Assembly (NCBI GenBank): GCA_019843655.1 | Contig: JACDQD010000003.1 | Coordinates: forward strand, 31,298,224-31,362,223 | Source: Lethocerus indicus | Taxonomy: Eukaryota; Arthropoda; Insecta; Hemiptera; Belostomatidae | Reading direction: 5' to 3' | DNA length: 64,000 nt | In this document: one piece after another, positions 14,034 to 27,574 of the stretch | Numbering within the stretch: the stretch's first letter is position 1 | Layout of the letters: each line of letters opens with the position of its first letter | Notes under the pieces: generated by a model | Seen by the model: the letters and a program-made list of their open reading frames with translations, nothing else | Told to the model about the DNA's origin: nothing | Database searches by the model: none | Position numbers and translations under genes: made by a program

Positions 14034-14100
14034 CGGTTCCGAAACGTCGAAAACAACACCCGAGAGGGCCCCGGAAGGAAAGGGCGAACTTCCATCCAAA
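14034..14100 (-). repeat. Family D repeat fragment
   Basis: GGTTCCGAAACGTCGAAAAC, ACACCCGAGAGGGCCCCGGA and AGGAAAGGGCG are the reverse of the 6391 copy. Confidence 0.65.
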
Positions 14101-14994
14101 TGGGTCCGCTCAGGTAGTTTCATACATAGGAAACATGCTAGCCGGTGTTCTTCCCAAGTTAGTGATAATTCAAATTCTGGTCACTCAAAATGTTGCTGAT
14201 TTTTCGAAAAAGTAGTGGTTCTTACACTAAATAGAGATCTTGAAGTCCCGTTCACAATAAATTACGAGTTGCATACGGGCACCTCAATGGAGGTGGCTTC
14301 GCTATTTAACAATATCGGATAAATAAATAGAACTTGAAAAATTGGGGTAATCTAGTCAGTTTTTCCTCCGTTAATCTCGACTAAATAATGTCCATTACTG
14401 TTTTGTACAGTTGTGGCAATAGAAAAAATTTATATTATCTATTAATTAATTATCTGTTGAGGCGCGCGACCCGCGACAGTGAATTAATATAAAATCCTAG
14501 GATGTTCGGCGGGGGTTTTTGTGTGTACGCCAAATGATTAATCCGACACTGACGAGTCACGTGACAGGGTGACTGTAAAACATTTCCTCTATATTAAAAA
14601 AGAAAGGGAGCGTAGAACTGCGACCTGCAGACAGGTTGGGGGAGGGTCGAGGGAGCGAGGTAGGGTGTCTCTTTGTAATACTGTTTCAAAGGGTTCATTA
14701 TTTGTCTTGCAGCCGCTTAGGATTTTTTTTCGTATGTTCCACATATATTGGATATATACATTCGGGCTGAACGGGCCGAAGGCGAAACAGGAAAATCCAA
14801 TTCGCTTTTCCGGTTCGGCGAATCGGTTTTTCCAACACAAATTTGTCTATTTTTATTCTCGCGTACATTTCGGGCTCCTTCGAGGACGAAATTGTTGGGC
14901 ACACAAACTAGGGCGGAACAATTGGGGAATTATCGAGTCTGTTAAAATACAGAAGTGTTCAGGTTTCGGTTCCCCAGTTTTGAGTTCCCTGCTG

Positions 14995-15084
14995 GGCTCT
15001 CTCTCTCCCTCTCTCTCTTTCTCTCCCACCCCCCCTCTCTCTCTTTCTCTCCTACCCACCCTCTCTCTCACTCTCTCTCTCTCT
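14995..15084. repeat. (CT)n polypyrimidine tract
   Basis: Ninety bases of nearly pure CT repeats with short C runs and a few A bases. Confidence 0.95.
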
Positions 15085-15639
15085 GACGGGCCGGCCGCTC
15101 GCTTCTCCAAGGGCTCGACTTACAATCCGAGCGAGTGCCGCCTCTCGCTTCAAGGCACAATGAAGTTGAATGAAGTTCGCCGCCAACCAACTTCATTTAA
15201 CAATTCAAATAACTCCACTCGCCCAGTCCCTTCGTTGAACGTCAATTGCAAATTTCAACATATACATTTGGGGCATTTCACTCAGGAGAGGTTATGATTA
15301 TTTAAAATGTTCAAGCGAAAGTAAAACATTTATAAATAAGAGAAAATTTAAGTGATTAAATTTTTTTAAATTCAAACATAATTCTGCATATCGATTATTA
15401 AATAGTGCGAATTATTTGTTTTTGAACGGAAGGCGCCTCCGACACAGCGTCCACGTTATAAACCTTTACTGATAATAATAATGATAATAAATTTTACTTC
15501 CAAATAATTCATACCATTCAGGTATGGCCGAAACCAGTCGATGTAATTAAAATTGTTACTGGGTTATATTTCATAGGAGCAAATTAATTGCTTACTTACT
15601 ACGCGTAATTTAAATTTTTAGTTGAGTCTATTTTTTGGT

Positions 15640-15715
15640 TGGCATTTGTGAAATGTTCGGTCTAAATACTGCCCGGAGACAGATTCTTTTAAGTTTAAAT
15701 CCCGAACTAATTCGC
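15640..15715 (-). repeat. Family B module
   Basis: It shows GTGAAATGTTCGGTCTAAAT and ACTGCCCGG, then CCCGAACTAATTCG, the reversed B module with several changes. Confidence 0.5.
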
Positions 15716-16224
15716 CCATTCTCGCGGTTATTAGATTATTAGTCAGAGAAATCCTGTCCCGCACGAATGATGAAAATGGTTGAAAGCAATCTTTTTACAT
15801 AAACAATGCGCCATTTTTCGGAATGAAGGACGAAAATTGAATTCATTCAGCTTCTCCGCTCGTAGTTTACAATTCGACAAGACATCGACACGTTTTTGTT
15901 GTAGGAAACAAAATTGATATGAGAACAGAGGCGGCAAACACAATAGTCGATAATATAGACGTCGTCGGTCCAGGGACAATGCTAGCAATTTCAGCGCGGT
16001 TTGACCGAGTTTTAAGAACAATCGGCCCCATAACAATGATGCCGATTCCAAGTTGCGTTCAGTCCCAAGGCACAATATATTATTATTGTAATTGTCCGCG
16101 AGGTCTAGATTGAGATATCAACTGCAAGTCCACCAGCAATTACGGGAGCGTGTGACTTTGGCGTGAAGGATTCTTTCGTTATCGTCGGAACGGGGCGATT
16201 CGCTGGAAAACGTGGACAAGTTTC

Positions 16225-16365
16225 CCCTAACGAAGATTCGCGGTGGAAAAACAGACGATGAAGAAGAGAAAATTAGTTCGGAATTCAGGGAAAAAGAACC
16301 GCTAGGCAGTGTTGACGGCGAAACTTTAACAAACGATGCCTAGAATGAGATATCCGTTAAGTCCT
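16225..16365 (+). repeat. Family B module, long copy
   Basis: CCTAACGAAGATTCGCGGTG, AAAATTAGTTCGGAATTCAG, CCGCTAGGCAGTGTTGACGG and CGAAACTTTAACAAACG appear in the same order as the parts of B at 35080-35240 and 40330-40460. Confidence 0.65.
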
Positions 16366-17239
16366 TTTCCACCACAGTACACGAGCCTTCACCGCAAAAA
16401 CAAAACAAATAACTTTATTTTTTAATAAGTATACATAGAACATCGAAAAAACGATATAAAAATATTGGTTAATACATACATTCTGGACCACGGGCCTTAC
16501 TACATTTATGTACTTCATTACTAAGACAGACTACTTGAACTTTGTAAAATGTGAATGCGGTAATCGGGAAACTTACGCAGTAAAAACCGGAGGGATTGAG
16601 CTACACTCACTTCGATCACATTAGCCTTGTCCTGTTTGAGACCGAGACTTTATGAAGGAAGCACTCTGAAGCATTCGGACAATTTCCAGGAAGGTTTTTA
16701 CCTCCGTGAGGTTCCCTCAGCCGTCGTCGGATGACCCGAGACCCCGGGAAGAAACCGACCGCGGGAATTAGGAGGAACGAGATAGGTTGATAAAGCAGGT
16801 AGTTCTGAGTGCTGAATTCTGGCCGACCGGAATGGAGAATGATTTTAAAAAATATATATAAATTCCCCCCTACCTCACGGGACAATACTCCACAATTAAA
16901 ACGCTTATTATTGTCACAACAGATTATAACATGGCACGGAGAAATGAAAACAGAATGAAGCGCGTAGGAGTACGTTCAATATCTAATAAGTGCGTTGTGG
17001 TACAAAGGCAACTGGACTTTATTACGAGACGCGCTTTCCCGTACGAGACGAAAGTTTAGATTGACAAGTTTAGAGGGGGCCTATCGACAAAATAACTTAA
17101 TTTAGGCCACTCAACTTGTGCCAAAACATAACTAACCTGGCAGAACCTCGGGCAGCCAGGGGTCTCCCTCCAACCGCCGCCCGAATCACCGTGTTCGACA
17201 CTTTCGACACTTGAACGAGAAAGGTTTATTACTCCCATT

Positions 17240-17330
17240 CCGCCTGGGTGCGGTCTGCTTCCGACGTTTCGACGCCTCCGCCGGTCTCGTCATCAGAGTC
17301 CCACTGTACTGACAGGTGCCCACATTCTAC
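17240..17330 (+). repeat. Family D repeat, 3' part
   Basis: GGTCTGCTTCCGACGTTTCG is followed by CTCGTCATCAGAGTCCCACT and GTACTGACAGGTGCCC. Read on the minus strand it holds CTGATGA and, 19 bases on, GAAAC, the two invariant blocks of hammerhead ribozymes, though the stem between them is poor. Confidence 0.55.
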
Positions 17331-18554
17331 CGGAACTCGTTCGAGTGTTCTCTAATAAACCGGGAAGAACAGGGGTTCACAACTACTCATGCCCGAACTT
17401 CTTCTTAGGCGATCTTACCGGAAGATTTCTTTATAACCATTTTTACTATACAACCATCTACAGTTATATGCGTTTTGCTTCTCCCGATAAAAGAAATCAC
17501 CCAGTGATGGCACTTTTCAACTTCTATTTAAGAGGACACCCTTCTTGTTTGGGCTAGAGTCCGAAGTAGATCGTAATTACTAGAATTCTGTTAACGGAAA
17601 TGTTAGCTTGATCGTAAATAAGTTGAAAGTTTGATATATAAAGTTGAACTTACGACTGCCTGTCAGGGGTAAATACGTTCGAGAAACAGTTGAATCCGCG
17701 GCATACAGCATACGCGACCGGATTTCAATCCATTTCTTTACATTCCGAAAATCGGCCGAGTCACTTCATGAGTGGAAATCAAAATGACAAAGATAAAGCG
17801 TAATAGAAAATCGTGATGGGGATGAAAGCGTTCGGGGGGGGGGGATTCAAATGAGAAAATCTCATTTTGCGAATGAGAGGCAAAAAAGAAAACCGGTTAA
17901 GGTGGACAAAGCAGGTGGGCAACGGCCGCACGGACTTCGTATCTGTTTTTTGCCCGGCCTTTCATCCCAACCAAAGAATTTTTGGGACGTTTTGATTTTT
18001 CCGGCGCCATCCAACTTGATTTTCAGTACGCGAATTGTCGATTAATTTCTAAACGGTATACCGATCCCCTTTTACCCCGAGCAGTATAAGTTATTCCGGT
18101 AAAATATGACGAGTAATATACAATTCTCTGAAATGAGCATTCCAAACACATTTCCAAAACTTAACAGTTTTTTAATTCAGCGGTGGAGCCTATAATGAAT
18201 TTGAATTGCAGAGATTCATATATAAACAGAGCCTACAGTAAACAAAAATGAGCGATAGTTTCAGCGACCGGAATTTTAGATGTAGGGACAATGATCAGAA
18301 AGCTGCGATCTAAAACTGATAAATAAGTTGTTTTAAAAACAATAGTCAATCGCAATTCACGGAGTCTGATAGCTCTGATAGGTCGAATTATTCCTCAAGC
18401 GTCACACTTCAATTGATCGGAAGAGTGGACCTCGTTAACCCCCCATTGTACCCGTTCGGTATTTTGTTCCTGAACGGTCCCCATTCCAATGTGGGGGTCA
18501 GCACAAAGCCGACCCTCAATGCTAGTCCCGCCTCCCCGTGTATAGGCGTGTGTA

Positions 18555-18776
18555 TGGGCCGTTTTGCTCTCAATACTGCATGGCGACAGGTTCTTCAACA
18601 TTCTTTAATTCCGAACTGATTTATTCCTCTTCATCGTTGGATCATTCTAGGTGTCGGGTTTGCCCCGCGAATCCACGCTGGGGATACTTTTCCCCGTCCA
18701 GCGAATTTCGAGGCATTCGCGTCACCTACCGACGGTTGGGGAAACCTCGCGGTAGGGAAAGCCACTTGTCCGTATA
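18555..18776 (-). repeat. Family C/B repeat, both modules
   Basis: On the plus strand it reads TTTTGCTCTCAATACTGC, TTCCGAACTGATTTATTCCT and then, about 100 bases on, CTACCGACGGTTGGGGAAAC and CCACTTGTCCG. This is the exact reversed module order. Confidence 0.78.
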
Positions 18777-20502
18777 GGGTGGATAACTGAGGAAAAAAAC
18801 CCTTCCTGCGAATAAATGGAGTAATGGCATCCCTGTTCAAAGACCGTTTTTACGCTGCGTCCAACGACCCCCACGGCTTACATTAACTACACCCAACAAA
18901 GAGTTACAATGAGTTTCACTTCACTGGTTTTTAGTATATTTTCCACGATATTTTTATTTAATGAAACATAAATTATTTTTAATTCAATAACACCCTAAAT
19001 GCAGAAAACAAAATACCCCCATCAGTATTAAGCCGCGGCTTAGATTATGTGTTAAACATTCACGGGACACCGAAACTAAGGATTTGAAGAAGAACATAAT
19101 CGTCAAGTAGTCTACTACTTGCTCTCGTATTCTATTCTATTATCATCCTTTATAATGTCGACAAACTTTATTTTCGAATTAGAACAATACATAAATCTGG
19201 CCTCGCGACACTCGAGGGTTTTGAAGAGGGGACGCGTTCGAGAATCAAATAGAGAGCGCGAATTATCTTACTTTCAAGAAAGGCTGCCGTATTTTTTCGT
19301 TTAATGTTATTGCGCAGTAAAAACAATCTCCGGTTTTTTTATTATCGTTCCATATTCGTGGTATCGGTGTCGGAGAGCGTCGGTCCCCTTTGAAGGGGAT
19401 CTAATGACGGAAAGGTTGATACCGTTGCGCAACCCAATAGGATTGGCCCGAGAGCCCCGGCTTATTTTCGCTTTGTAACGGATCTACGCGGATCGAAAAC
19501 AATGAAATGGAGAAAAGGCGGACGATTGAGGAGGAAACCGGCCAAAATTATGCGACCGCGAAAGTTGGAAATGAAAATATTTTTTTCCTTCTTTCGAATG
19601 TATAGAGTTTCACTTTCGGGCGTCATTTGTTAGGGCCGAGGAAAATGAAAATACCTGTTCAGTCTGGAAAACTGCTTGAAAAACACAGGAGACTTCGAAG
19701 CTCTAGGCTTGACCGCTAACGGGCGATAACGTGATAATATTGCAAATAATAAACTATAATAAGCTATAATGAGTCAGTTGTAGACCAAGTGGCTTAGACT
19801 AGAATGATCGGACAGTCTTAGACTACACGCTGCTCTGAATACGATTTCAACCTTATTATCCCTGTATTGAACCCTTCTTCATAACTTGTATACGCTTTGT
19901 CCCAAAGCAGTTGTGACCGCTTTAATATATAAATATACACGCACGCCTATTTATATATAACGTTTTCCCTGAACGCAGGAAATGATGAGTCGGCCGAAAT
20001 GATAAGAGAGGGGCAGGATAAATATTAATTTCGCTTCACGGTTATATTGGATTTCTCTGAAAGGCCGACGAGACCGCCGCCCCCACACCTCGGCTTCGGA
20101 CCGACGTCCATAAACTTTTTAAATTAAAAAACTGGCGAATACGGGCAGGAGAAAAAAGGAGAAGAATCGTCCGTTCGGCTAGGAAACTTCTTCAGGCTTG
20201 GGTCCTGGGGATCTTCAAGATGAATCCATATAAACGACTCGGTGTATTTGGCTTGGACTGGGTCTTTGAGGGGAAAACAAGGACAAATATAACTTCTTTT
20301 GTTGGTAAACTTGTGCTTTAGGACAAAAAAACTCTTAATCAGACTCGAGGCTTTTGTATCGGGCGTATACGAGGTTGCCGGAAGTTTTCCTCCCGTCCGT
20401 TCAGTTGGGGCGCGAGAAAGTTCAACTTTCAATAATGTCTCGCGACCGGCTCTTCGAATGAATGACCGGCTCATTCTTGTCTAAGGTTAACTTTTCGCTT
20501 TT

Positions 20503-20560
20503 CCTGTCGGCGGTGGAGGAAATCTCTCAGTCGGGGAAAACTTAATCCACTTGTTCGAAG
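20503..20560 (-). repeat. Family C module
   Basis: CTGTCGGCGGTGGAGGAAAT and AAAACTTAATCCACTTGTTC match C in reverse. Confidence 0.7.
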
Positions 20561-21258
20561 ACAGTGGATTGCTATGGGAAAACCCCCATCCTGCGAATCA
20601 CGAAGCACTTCCGTAATGAAGTATCAGGAAAGCGTTCCAACGCTGTATATATACCTTACAGTATGCACAGCTTTTTCCCTCAACTTAAACGGGAGTGGCT
20701 TAGGTTAAGGAAACCCAATACTTAAAGTAAAGAGAAAGGAGCGCGTGTGCTTTTCAATTTGTGGAACAGGAACCGCGTGAAATCTTCTTAAAATTCTTAT
20801 AATCGTGATATAAATTTTCCAATTAGCGCTTCACTTATTCCGCGCACAATTGACGGGGGTAAGAAAACAATTTTACGGAGTGAGGCTGTAAAATATCTTT
20901 ACAGCTTATAATCTGTTTGAAACTGCACTTTTGAGCAGAATTTCATAGCCGATAACTTCTGGAGAACTTAGAGTGTTTTCTTTTTCGAGCTTTAATGTCT
21001 TAATCGAAGTTACGGATTAACATTTTTATGGACGGATTTTTAATCTTGTCCGATAGGGGCTATTTTTTAAGTAGAGTCGGGTCAACGTCGCCCATTTTAT
21101 TATATTATTATTATTATTGACGATAAGTATTCTTAAAAATAATAAAAGGCTAGCTACTTAGAGACATCCACTGTGCTAATATTGTCAGCAACACAAATTC
21201 ACAAGTCAATCGAACATATTATACCCAAATGGATCACCAACCCACTAGAGACCAAAAA

Positions 21259-21300
21259 GCTGCAGAAGATGGCCAGCGGCCAAAACCGGTCTTCGAATAG
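21259..21300 (+). repeat. Family A fragment
   Basis: It reads GAAGATGGCCAGCGGCC and AAAACCGGTCTTCG, the central hairpin region, 600 bases before the palindromic copy. Confidence 0.55.
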
Positions 21301-21412
21301 ATCAATCCAGCATGCAAGGATTCTTAAATTAAAATACCTACAACCCAAGGTAACATACGATTTTCCTTTTCAACTGAAAATTTATATAGTGTTTACTTAA
21401 AAGTGAATTTGA

Positions 21413-21416
<4 letters not shown>

Positions 21417-21494
<78 letters not shown>
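21417..21494. repeat. (TA)n-(CA)n compound microsatellite
   Basis: About 26 TA units pass directly into 13 CA units. Confidence 0.98.
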
Positions 21495-21749
21495 TAATGT
21501 GTATCCTAGATACTATTTTCATGGCGTGGAAACAACATGGCCGGACACTTCGAATTTTGATAAGGCATTAAATTCGATTGTGGATTGTATATCGATTGTG
21601 TTAAATAGAAATTAGAATCGATAATAGGATCGACGATTCCGAATCTGGTATTCGAGCGGGCTTGTTCGAAGCCGGGTACAAATGAACTCCACGTTCATCG
21701 CAATTCAATACACAGACGTCACATTCGGTCCTAACCGACACCTAACTAA

Positions 21750-21800
21750 TCTCCGGACAAGTGGATTAAGATTTTCCTCACAGACATCGGTAGGCGAGGC
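21750..21800 (+). repeat. Family C module
   Basis: CTCCGGACAAGTGGATTAAG, then ATTTTCCTCACAG, then CATCGGTAGGCG. It lies about 100 bases left of the family A palindrome. Confidence 0.65.
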
Positions 21801-21905
21801 CAAAACTGGGACAGGGCGCATTGTTCAGAAACAACGTGGAAAAGATGAAGAACTGGAGGGGAGAAACCGATATAAACAAATGAGACCGCGATGAACAGAA
21901 GCAGA

Positions 21906-22118
21906 TTACCGTAGATTTAGTCTGTTTCTGTCTCCTTCGCTGGTTTGGTCTTTTGCTAGACCGGTTACGGCTGCTCGCCATCTTCAGTATGCTCACTGCC
22001 ACTGTCACTGTCACTTGTACTGACTCTAACACCGCTACTGAAGATGCCGGCCTGCCGAAACCGGTCTATCAAAAGCCAAACCAGCAAGAGGAGACAGGAA
22101 CACACGAAATGTACGCTA
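21906..22118. repeat. Family A palindrome (head-to-head copy)
   Basis: Two family A arms face each other: 21906-21989 and its imperfect inverted match 22036-22118, with a spacer of about 46 bases. The spacer itself is the family's internal CACTGTCACTGTCACTTGTA block. The transcript would fold into a stem of about 80 bp. Mismatches between the arms are scattered. Confidence 0.8.
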
Positions 22119-24589
22119 TTCCAAACTCTCGCAGACCACAAAACGGGTATTCTAAACTAGGAGCAAATTAGTTCCGGCTAGTTCCGACCTAAGATCGTTG
22201 CAAACTCGAAAAATATCCATGTCTGTGCTTTTATCGATGAATGTTGCAGGAATGAAAAAAATATTAAAATACCAGTCTGCACTCATTACAAAGAATAGTA
22301 ATGTCAGTTTTAAAATAGGTATTTAAGCTTTATTAACAGTGAGATTTGTTTGTATAAATATTAGTTTCTTATTTTGTCATTATCTTATGACATCTACATT
22401 ATGACATCTTTTTTACCATGTTAATGGGCAGAAGCGTTGGATGGACATGGACAAACCTGCAGTTTATGTACTAAATATGGCATGAGTTAAAACTAATTTT
22501 ACAATGAAAAATATTTTAAACCAATTGATTACTAATATCCCATCGACACTAGAAGGGCGCCTTTTATCAAATTATAATTATATTTAAATGCCTATTATTA
22601 TTCAATAATAAAACTTTTGTTCAAAGCTATTTTAATGGACAAACATCAAAAATAGAGTGGGAACCGAGAGCAACATTGTCGCAAATGCCACCCAGAAAAC
22701 CCGACCTATACTACAACTATAAATTGTTTATTATTATCTAAATTTTTAATTTTTCCAACGTTAGTTTTTACTGCCGTACATTTTTAATCCGCGAAAGGTT
22801 TTGGGAAAATTTCCAAAGGGCGCTTCGTAGAAGAAAACTTATGAATCATTCATATGGCGCTTTGAATCGTCGTCTATTAAAATCTGCAGGTATGAATAAA
22901 AGCATAATTTTGCCCGGCAGAAATTCTACCGCCCCCAGAGTACGGCGTTCCGTGTAAATTCGTCGAAAGTGTTTAGCTCCGTATCATTCATCTTAAGAAG
23001 TCGTATATTTTTCAAACAGAAATAAAAGTTTGAGGTGTATTCCTCGGGTGTATGTCGTCGCGACACCCCAATTTTGGAAAGCAGCGGAGACAGAGTATTT
23101 AATTTAAATCATATTATATAAAAGGTATTGTTGATTATAGGTCAGTCGAATGGAATCGAAGGTTAGTGGGCCGAATAAAATAAAGTTATCCGATGTTTCA
23201 TCTGAAAGCCGTAACATTTCAGTCATTTGACATAATGTTATTTCGAGTGGGGCTCGGTTAGCACGCGAATACTACGTCGAGTCTTTCCACTGAAATCCCC
23301 CCCCCCCATCGAGCGGCACTTAATAACAAATAACGGCAATAACAGCAACAAGTGTAACACTAGGACCGCGTTGCGAGCGGCACTCATTTCACAGGAAAAC
23401 CCGAATATCGATCGGGTCCATTAACATGTGTCACGGTTGCGGCTTATCTTCAATTAAGTCCCCCTCCGAGGACTGTATAGCATGTCGGAGTGGATACCGT
23501 ATTCGGACTTCGGTTTGCCACTATCCTCGCCTGCCGGGTACCGATGGAAATCCGGGCTTCTATTACGGGGAACTGGTCTATTTAATCTTGTCCGATAAAA
23601 CTTTCAATTTTAATTCTAGATTAGACGATTTCATTATTATTATTGACGATAATTATTTTTGAATATAAATAAACGCCATCCGCCCCGTTGATGGTGCGAC
23701 TTAGGGACATCCTCTACGTCCCTTGGTGAACTGCTTCTTCCATACTATTTCAGCAAAAATTTGGACGAAATTTGTTTAGTGTTGAACAGCGCCTCACCGC
23801 CTGTTCCGTTTCACCGCACGGGCGGGATTGTGTGTGTTCAGTCAGTAATTGCAATTCGGTCAGTTGGAATTTGTAATTGAAGGCCAATTCGAATCGCCGA
23901 TGACTCCGGCATCCCCGCTTCAATTACGGTGTTTTCCCCGGTCACTAATCTGGCGTTCTATGCTTTGGTCCGTCTTGTATTCGGAGCCGTATAAAATAGA
24001 GTTTTGGCAGAAAGCCGAACACAGTCGTATGGGCACAAACGGCCGGACTAAATTCCGGCGAGTATATCGAATTCCCCCCCTGACGTTGGTCGACAGGTTT
24101 GAGAAAATAACGTGTAAAAATCATTATTGGTCAGAATAATTAACTTTGTACAACTGAGGTCCCTGTGAGACGGGGAAAGGACCCGAAAAGAACCAATATT
24201 TAAAAGAAATTATTCCTTCTAGAACAAGGCGACCGGTCGATGTAATAGAACGCAAAAATAAACTATAACAAAATAAAGGACTTTATTTTTATTTTCAGGT
24301 TTTCAACCTGTAAACTGGTATCAAGCTTCGAACAAAAATTTTGTTCTTAGAAAAATGACCCAACACAAAAAACTAGCACAAGAAGGTTAGCACAAAACAA
24401 CGAGTCTTCAAGTCCCTCTACTTTAATTGTGCCATCAGAGTACAATTTGCTTAGAAATAATAAACAAATACGCAATTTTAGAATTAAAATATTTAGAAGT
24501 AGAACCAAATTTCGTCTGATTAAATGAGAGCTACTTTCTCCCAAACCGGATGTCGTATTTTATTCTATTTACTTTATCCGCTTTTCTTG

Positions 24590-24700
24590 ACATGTGTGAA
24601 AGTTTTGCTCTAAATACCGCCTGGCGACCGTTTTTTTTTTAAATCTTCACTTCTGAACTCGTCTATTCCTATTCATCGCACCATTCTTATTCCAGACGTT
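24590..24700 (-). repeat. Family B module
   Basis: GTGTGAAAGTTTTGCTCTAA, ATACCGCCTGGCGACCG and CTTCTGAACTCGTCTATTCC are the reversed B module. Confidence 0.68.
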
Positions 24701-25379
24701 GGCCGTTTGCCCGCCTATATTGGCAGTCGGTTCCGGTAAGGAGGAAAGACCGGAAATTCTGACATATCACTATAAATACAGATATCTCGACGACCGGTTG
24801 AAAGGATGAATTTAAGAATTCCAGGGGTAGCGCCAGCGCGAGAGCGTACCTTGGACGATAAGGAAGTTGGGGCCTGTTGTGGCGGACAGTGTATAACCAG
24901 TGTGGGGGACGGCGCCATTGTCCCCATGTTACTTTTGTTTCTAGACAGTTATAGACTTTTGACAGCTATAGACTGCGTTTAACGCGGCCCTAATTCAATT
25001 ATAGGGCATACGGAGTTTCCAAATCGACTTCGAGTAAAACGAACGGTTTTATCGGAACATTGTTCGGACGAAAGACTTCATTTAACGTGAGAAATTATTA
25101 CAGCTGAATTACGTTCAGAACTTAAAATTTGTTGTAATTAAAAGTAGGATATCTATTAGAAACACGACCAGTGCTAACAGGTTGCTTTGGTGGCATATTC
25201 CAAAATTTCTTAGATCTCAATATTAAGTCCTAGATCTAACAGTTAGTTTTATAAAATCGGTCAAATTGTTTGCTTTGTCCGTCTAAAAATTCAAAATCCA
25301 AGAGTATATTAAATTTGAAATTGAAAACTTCATTTGCGATTACGAAATTAAATTAACTGTCACTTGAAAGTTGGCTTCA

Positions 25380-25720
25380 AATCTTCCAAGTTCCGTTAAG
25401 TCGTTCGGATTCTACTCTGAATTGCTTTCGATTTGAATAATCGCATTTAATATAATTCTAATTGAAATTCGCCACCGTCTAAGCGCTAAAGTGGTAATTG
25501 TAACTAAACCAACTCGCTCAATATATGGTAATGGATCTGGATGAGGTATTAAAGGGTCGCCGGTTGATTGGGCCGATACTAGACCCGCAAAGCCGGTACG
25601 CCGTTGCCGGCTGGGCCTAACACTCGATTTGAACGGGGCTAACCTCCCGCTCGCAATTCCCATCTCGGTTCCCAATTGCTTTCTTGTTATTCCTTCCATT
25701 TCTGCTCTTAGTCTATTTTT
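25380..25720. other. Repeat-free, conserved-element-like block
   Basis: TAATCGCATTTAATATAATT, CTAATTGAAATTCGCC and GGTTGATTGGGCCG occur with GC-rich stretches. A 95-codon frame on the minus strand (25412-25699) has no recognisable domain. Confidence 0.22.
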
Positions 25721-27574
25721 AAAATTCTACGCTCAGCGCGTCGAGCAATACGAACAGCGTTATCGGCTCTAACGTAATTGAACTATTTACCTGCTCCGGC
25801 GAAAACTTCTTTATTTTCGAATACATATATTCCTTGTGTCACTTCAATCGTATTGTTATAATGTTCCAGAAAGATCTATCGAACCAAGTATACTGCATTC
25901 TGTAATGACTATGCAATTTTCCGTGACCAAACCCACCTATAACGTAGAACTTCACGCCACCGTCAGTAACAAAGTTCAACTGCACTGTAACTACAATGCC
26001 GCTGCACTGTTACTCTTCTGGCGACAGTTTTTGTCCGAGTGAGTTCCCTTTTTCGAAAGGTCAAAGGGACGCATCCGATATTTCCGTTTTGGTAACCATC
26101 CAAAAGGCTAAAGGTTAGCCCTTCAAAAAGGCTTTTTTTAGGACGTAAACAAGCGAATATAATATTGATGTCACTTTGGAAATTTTAGTTATTGGTGTTT
26201 GTTCTTGAATATTTTATTTGCTGTAATCAGTTTTATATTATAATTTGGGGTTAAAAAATGTGGGAAATGTGAAATTTGAAAAAATGGCCTTCTCGATCAT
26301 GATATGATACAGCTACGAAATACCATTTAATATTCCGTCAGAAATCTAACTTGTGTAGTTCAGGCTACTCGTCATCATCGATATTATATGCCCAATCACA
26401 AGTTTTAGAGTAAACTTAAATCAAATTCTCAAATTCTATAAACATAAATCGTTCGTAGGATAACAAGACCGGTTTAACAGCGAGATTATTTATCTGTTTT
26501 AAAATCTGAATTTCAAAATGCTCATGCGGTAGCGTAAGTGTCGGATATAAGGCGAATATAGGAAATTCGGTCGTATGTTTATCAATTTTATCGAATATGA
26601 AAACACTGATTAAAAGTATCACTCTGTTACAGGGGCACGAAATGATGCGGTATATCTTCAAACCGCCGAGAATGTAAACATAATTTAAGGGACTCCATTT
26701 TCTTTTTTTTTATACTTTTATAGCCCCATTAATATATTTCACTATAATATATTTGGCCGCGGGACTTTGAGAGATCGTAAAGTTGCGCTTAATACATAAA
26801 GTATACAACCGGCCGAGATATAAGGCCCCCCAGGCAAGGCAGTAGGGAATATTTACAGACGTACTTGGGAACCGCACGGAGTTTTATACAGGATCGGTGT
26901 ATAATACATCACTTCAGGTATTGCCGAACAACTGGGAAAACATATTAAGTAGATACTCAATGGTTAACACAGAACGACCAACACAAATTTGAAATAAATT
27001 AAAAAATCACAGGAAACAAATGCCTCCGTATTACCCTTGACATAGCCCCAGGAACATCAGACGACCTAGTTAAGACACCCAAACATCGTTTTTTGGTCCA
27101 GGTTAGATTAGGTCTCTTAAATTGCAAATTTCAACCGAGTAAAATTACTTAAAGACTTAATTTTCTGGAACCCAATAGCCTGGGAATGTATAGTGGCGTT
27201 TGAAAGACACTAGCGCTATAATTTAAGTCTTGAAACTAATTTGAACTTTATAATTTCTGCAAGGAGGTAGACGGCCGGTCGGGTGTGAGTAACTTTCTAA
27301 ATGGATCCGCAACGCGTTAAATGCATTTGCGGATTGCGAACGAGCACACTACAGGGGATCGATTAGCATACGGTTTTACGCTGAATTCCCTCGGGATCTA
27401 CCGCTCGGGTTTAGCGGAACAACCATGAGTATAGGCGAGAATCTAAAAATCCGGGAATCTATCTCCAGGAGGGAAGAACATTTTTAAAATAAGGTTTATT
27501 AAAACTTGCCCTCACAGTTAGAACCTATAAGTGTGCAAATTTATTTGACCGGGGGACGCTTAAGAATGCCCTAT

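Larger units (their letters stand above)
9487..14994. other. Non-coding, repeat-derived in part
   Basis: Frames of up to 154 codons (10793-11257) lie in sequence resembling degraded family B (GAAGCTTTAACTGATGCCAA) and have no known domain. Poly-G and poly-C runs occur at 12031 and 13513. Confidence 0.45.
15090..21416. other. Non-coding, family B, C and D copies
   Basis: Besides the listed repeats I find no exon. The 17460-17530 part shares GATAAAAGAAATCACCCA-type sequence with 51555-51595 (reversed), pointing to a longer dispersed element. Confidence 0.45.

Noticed and set aside
14569..15297. The longest open frame in the window (242 codons, plus)
   Set aside because: It runs through a 90-base CT tract that gives Ser/Leu/Pro repeats, has no domain, and overlaps other open frames on the minus strand. 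It looks like chance plus low complexity.
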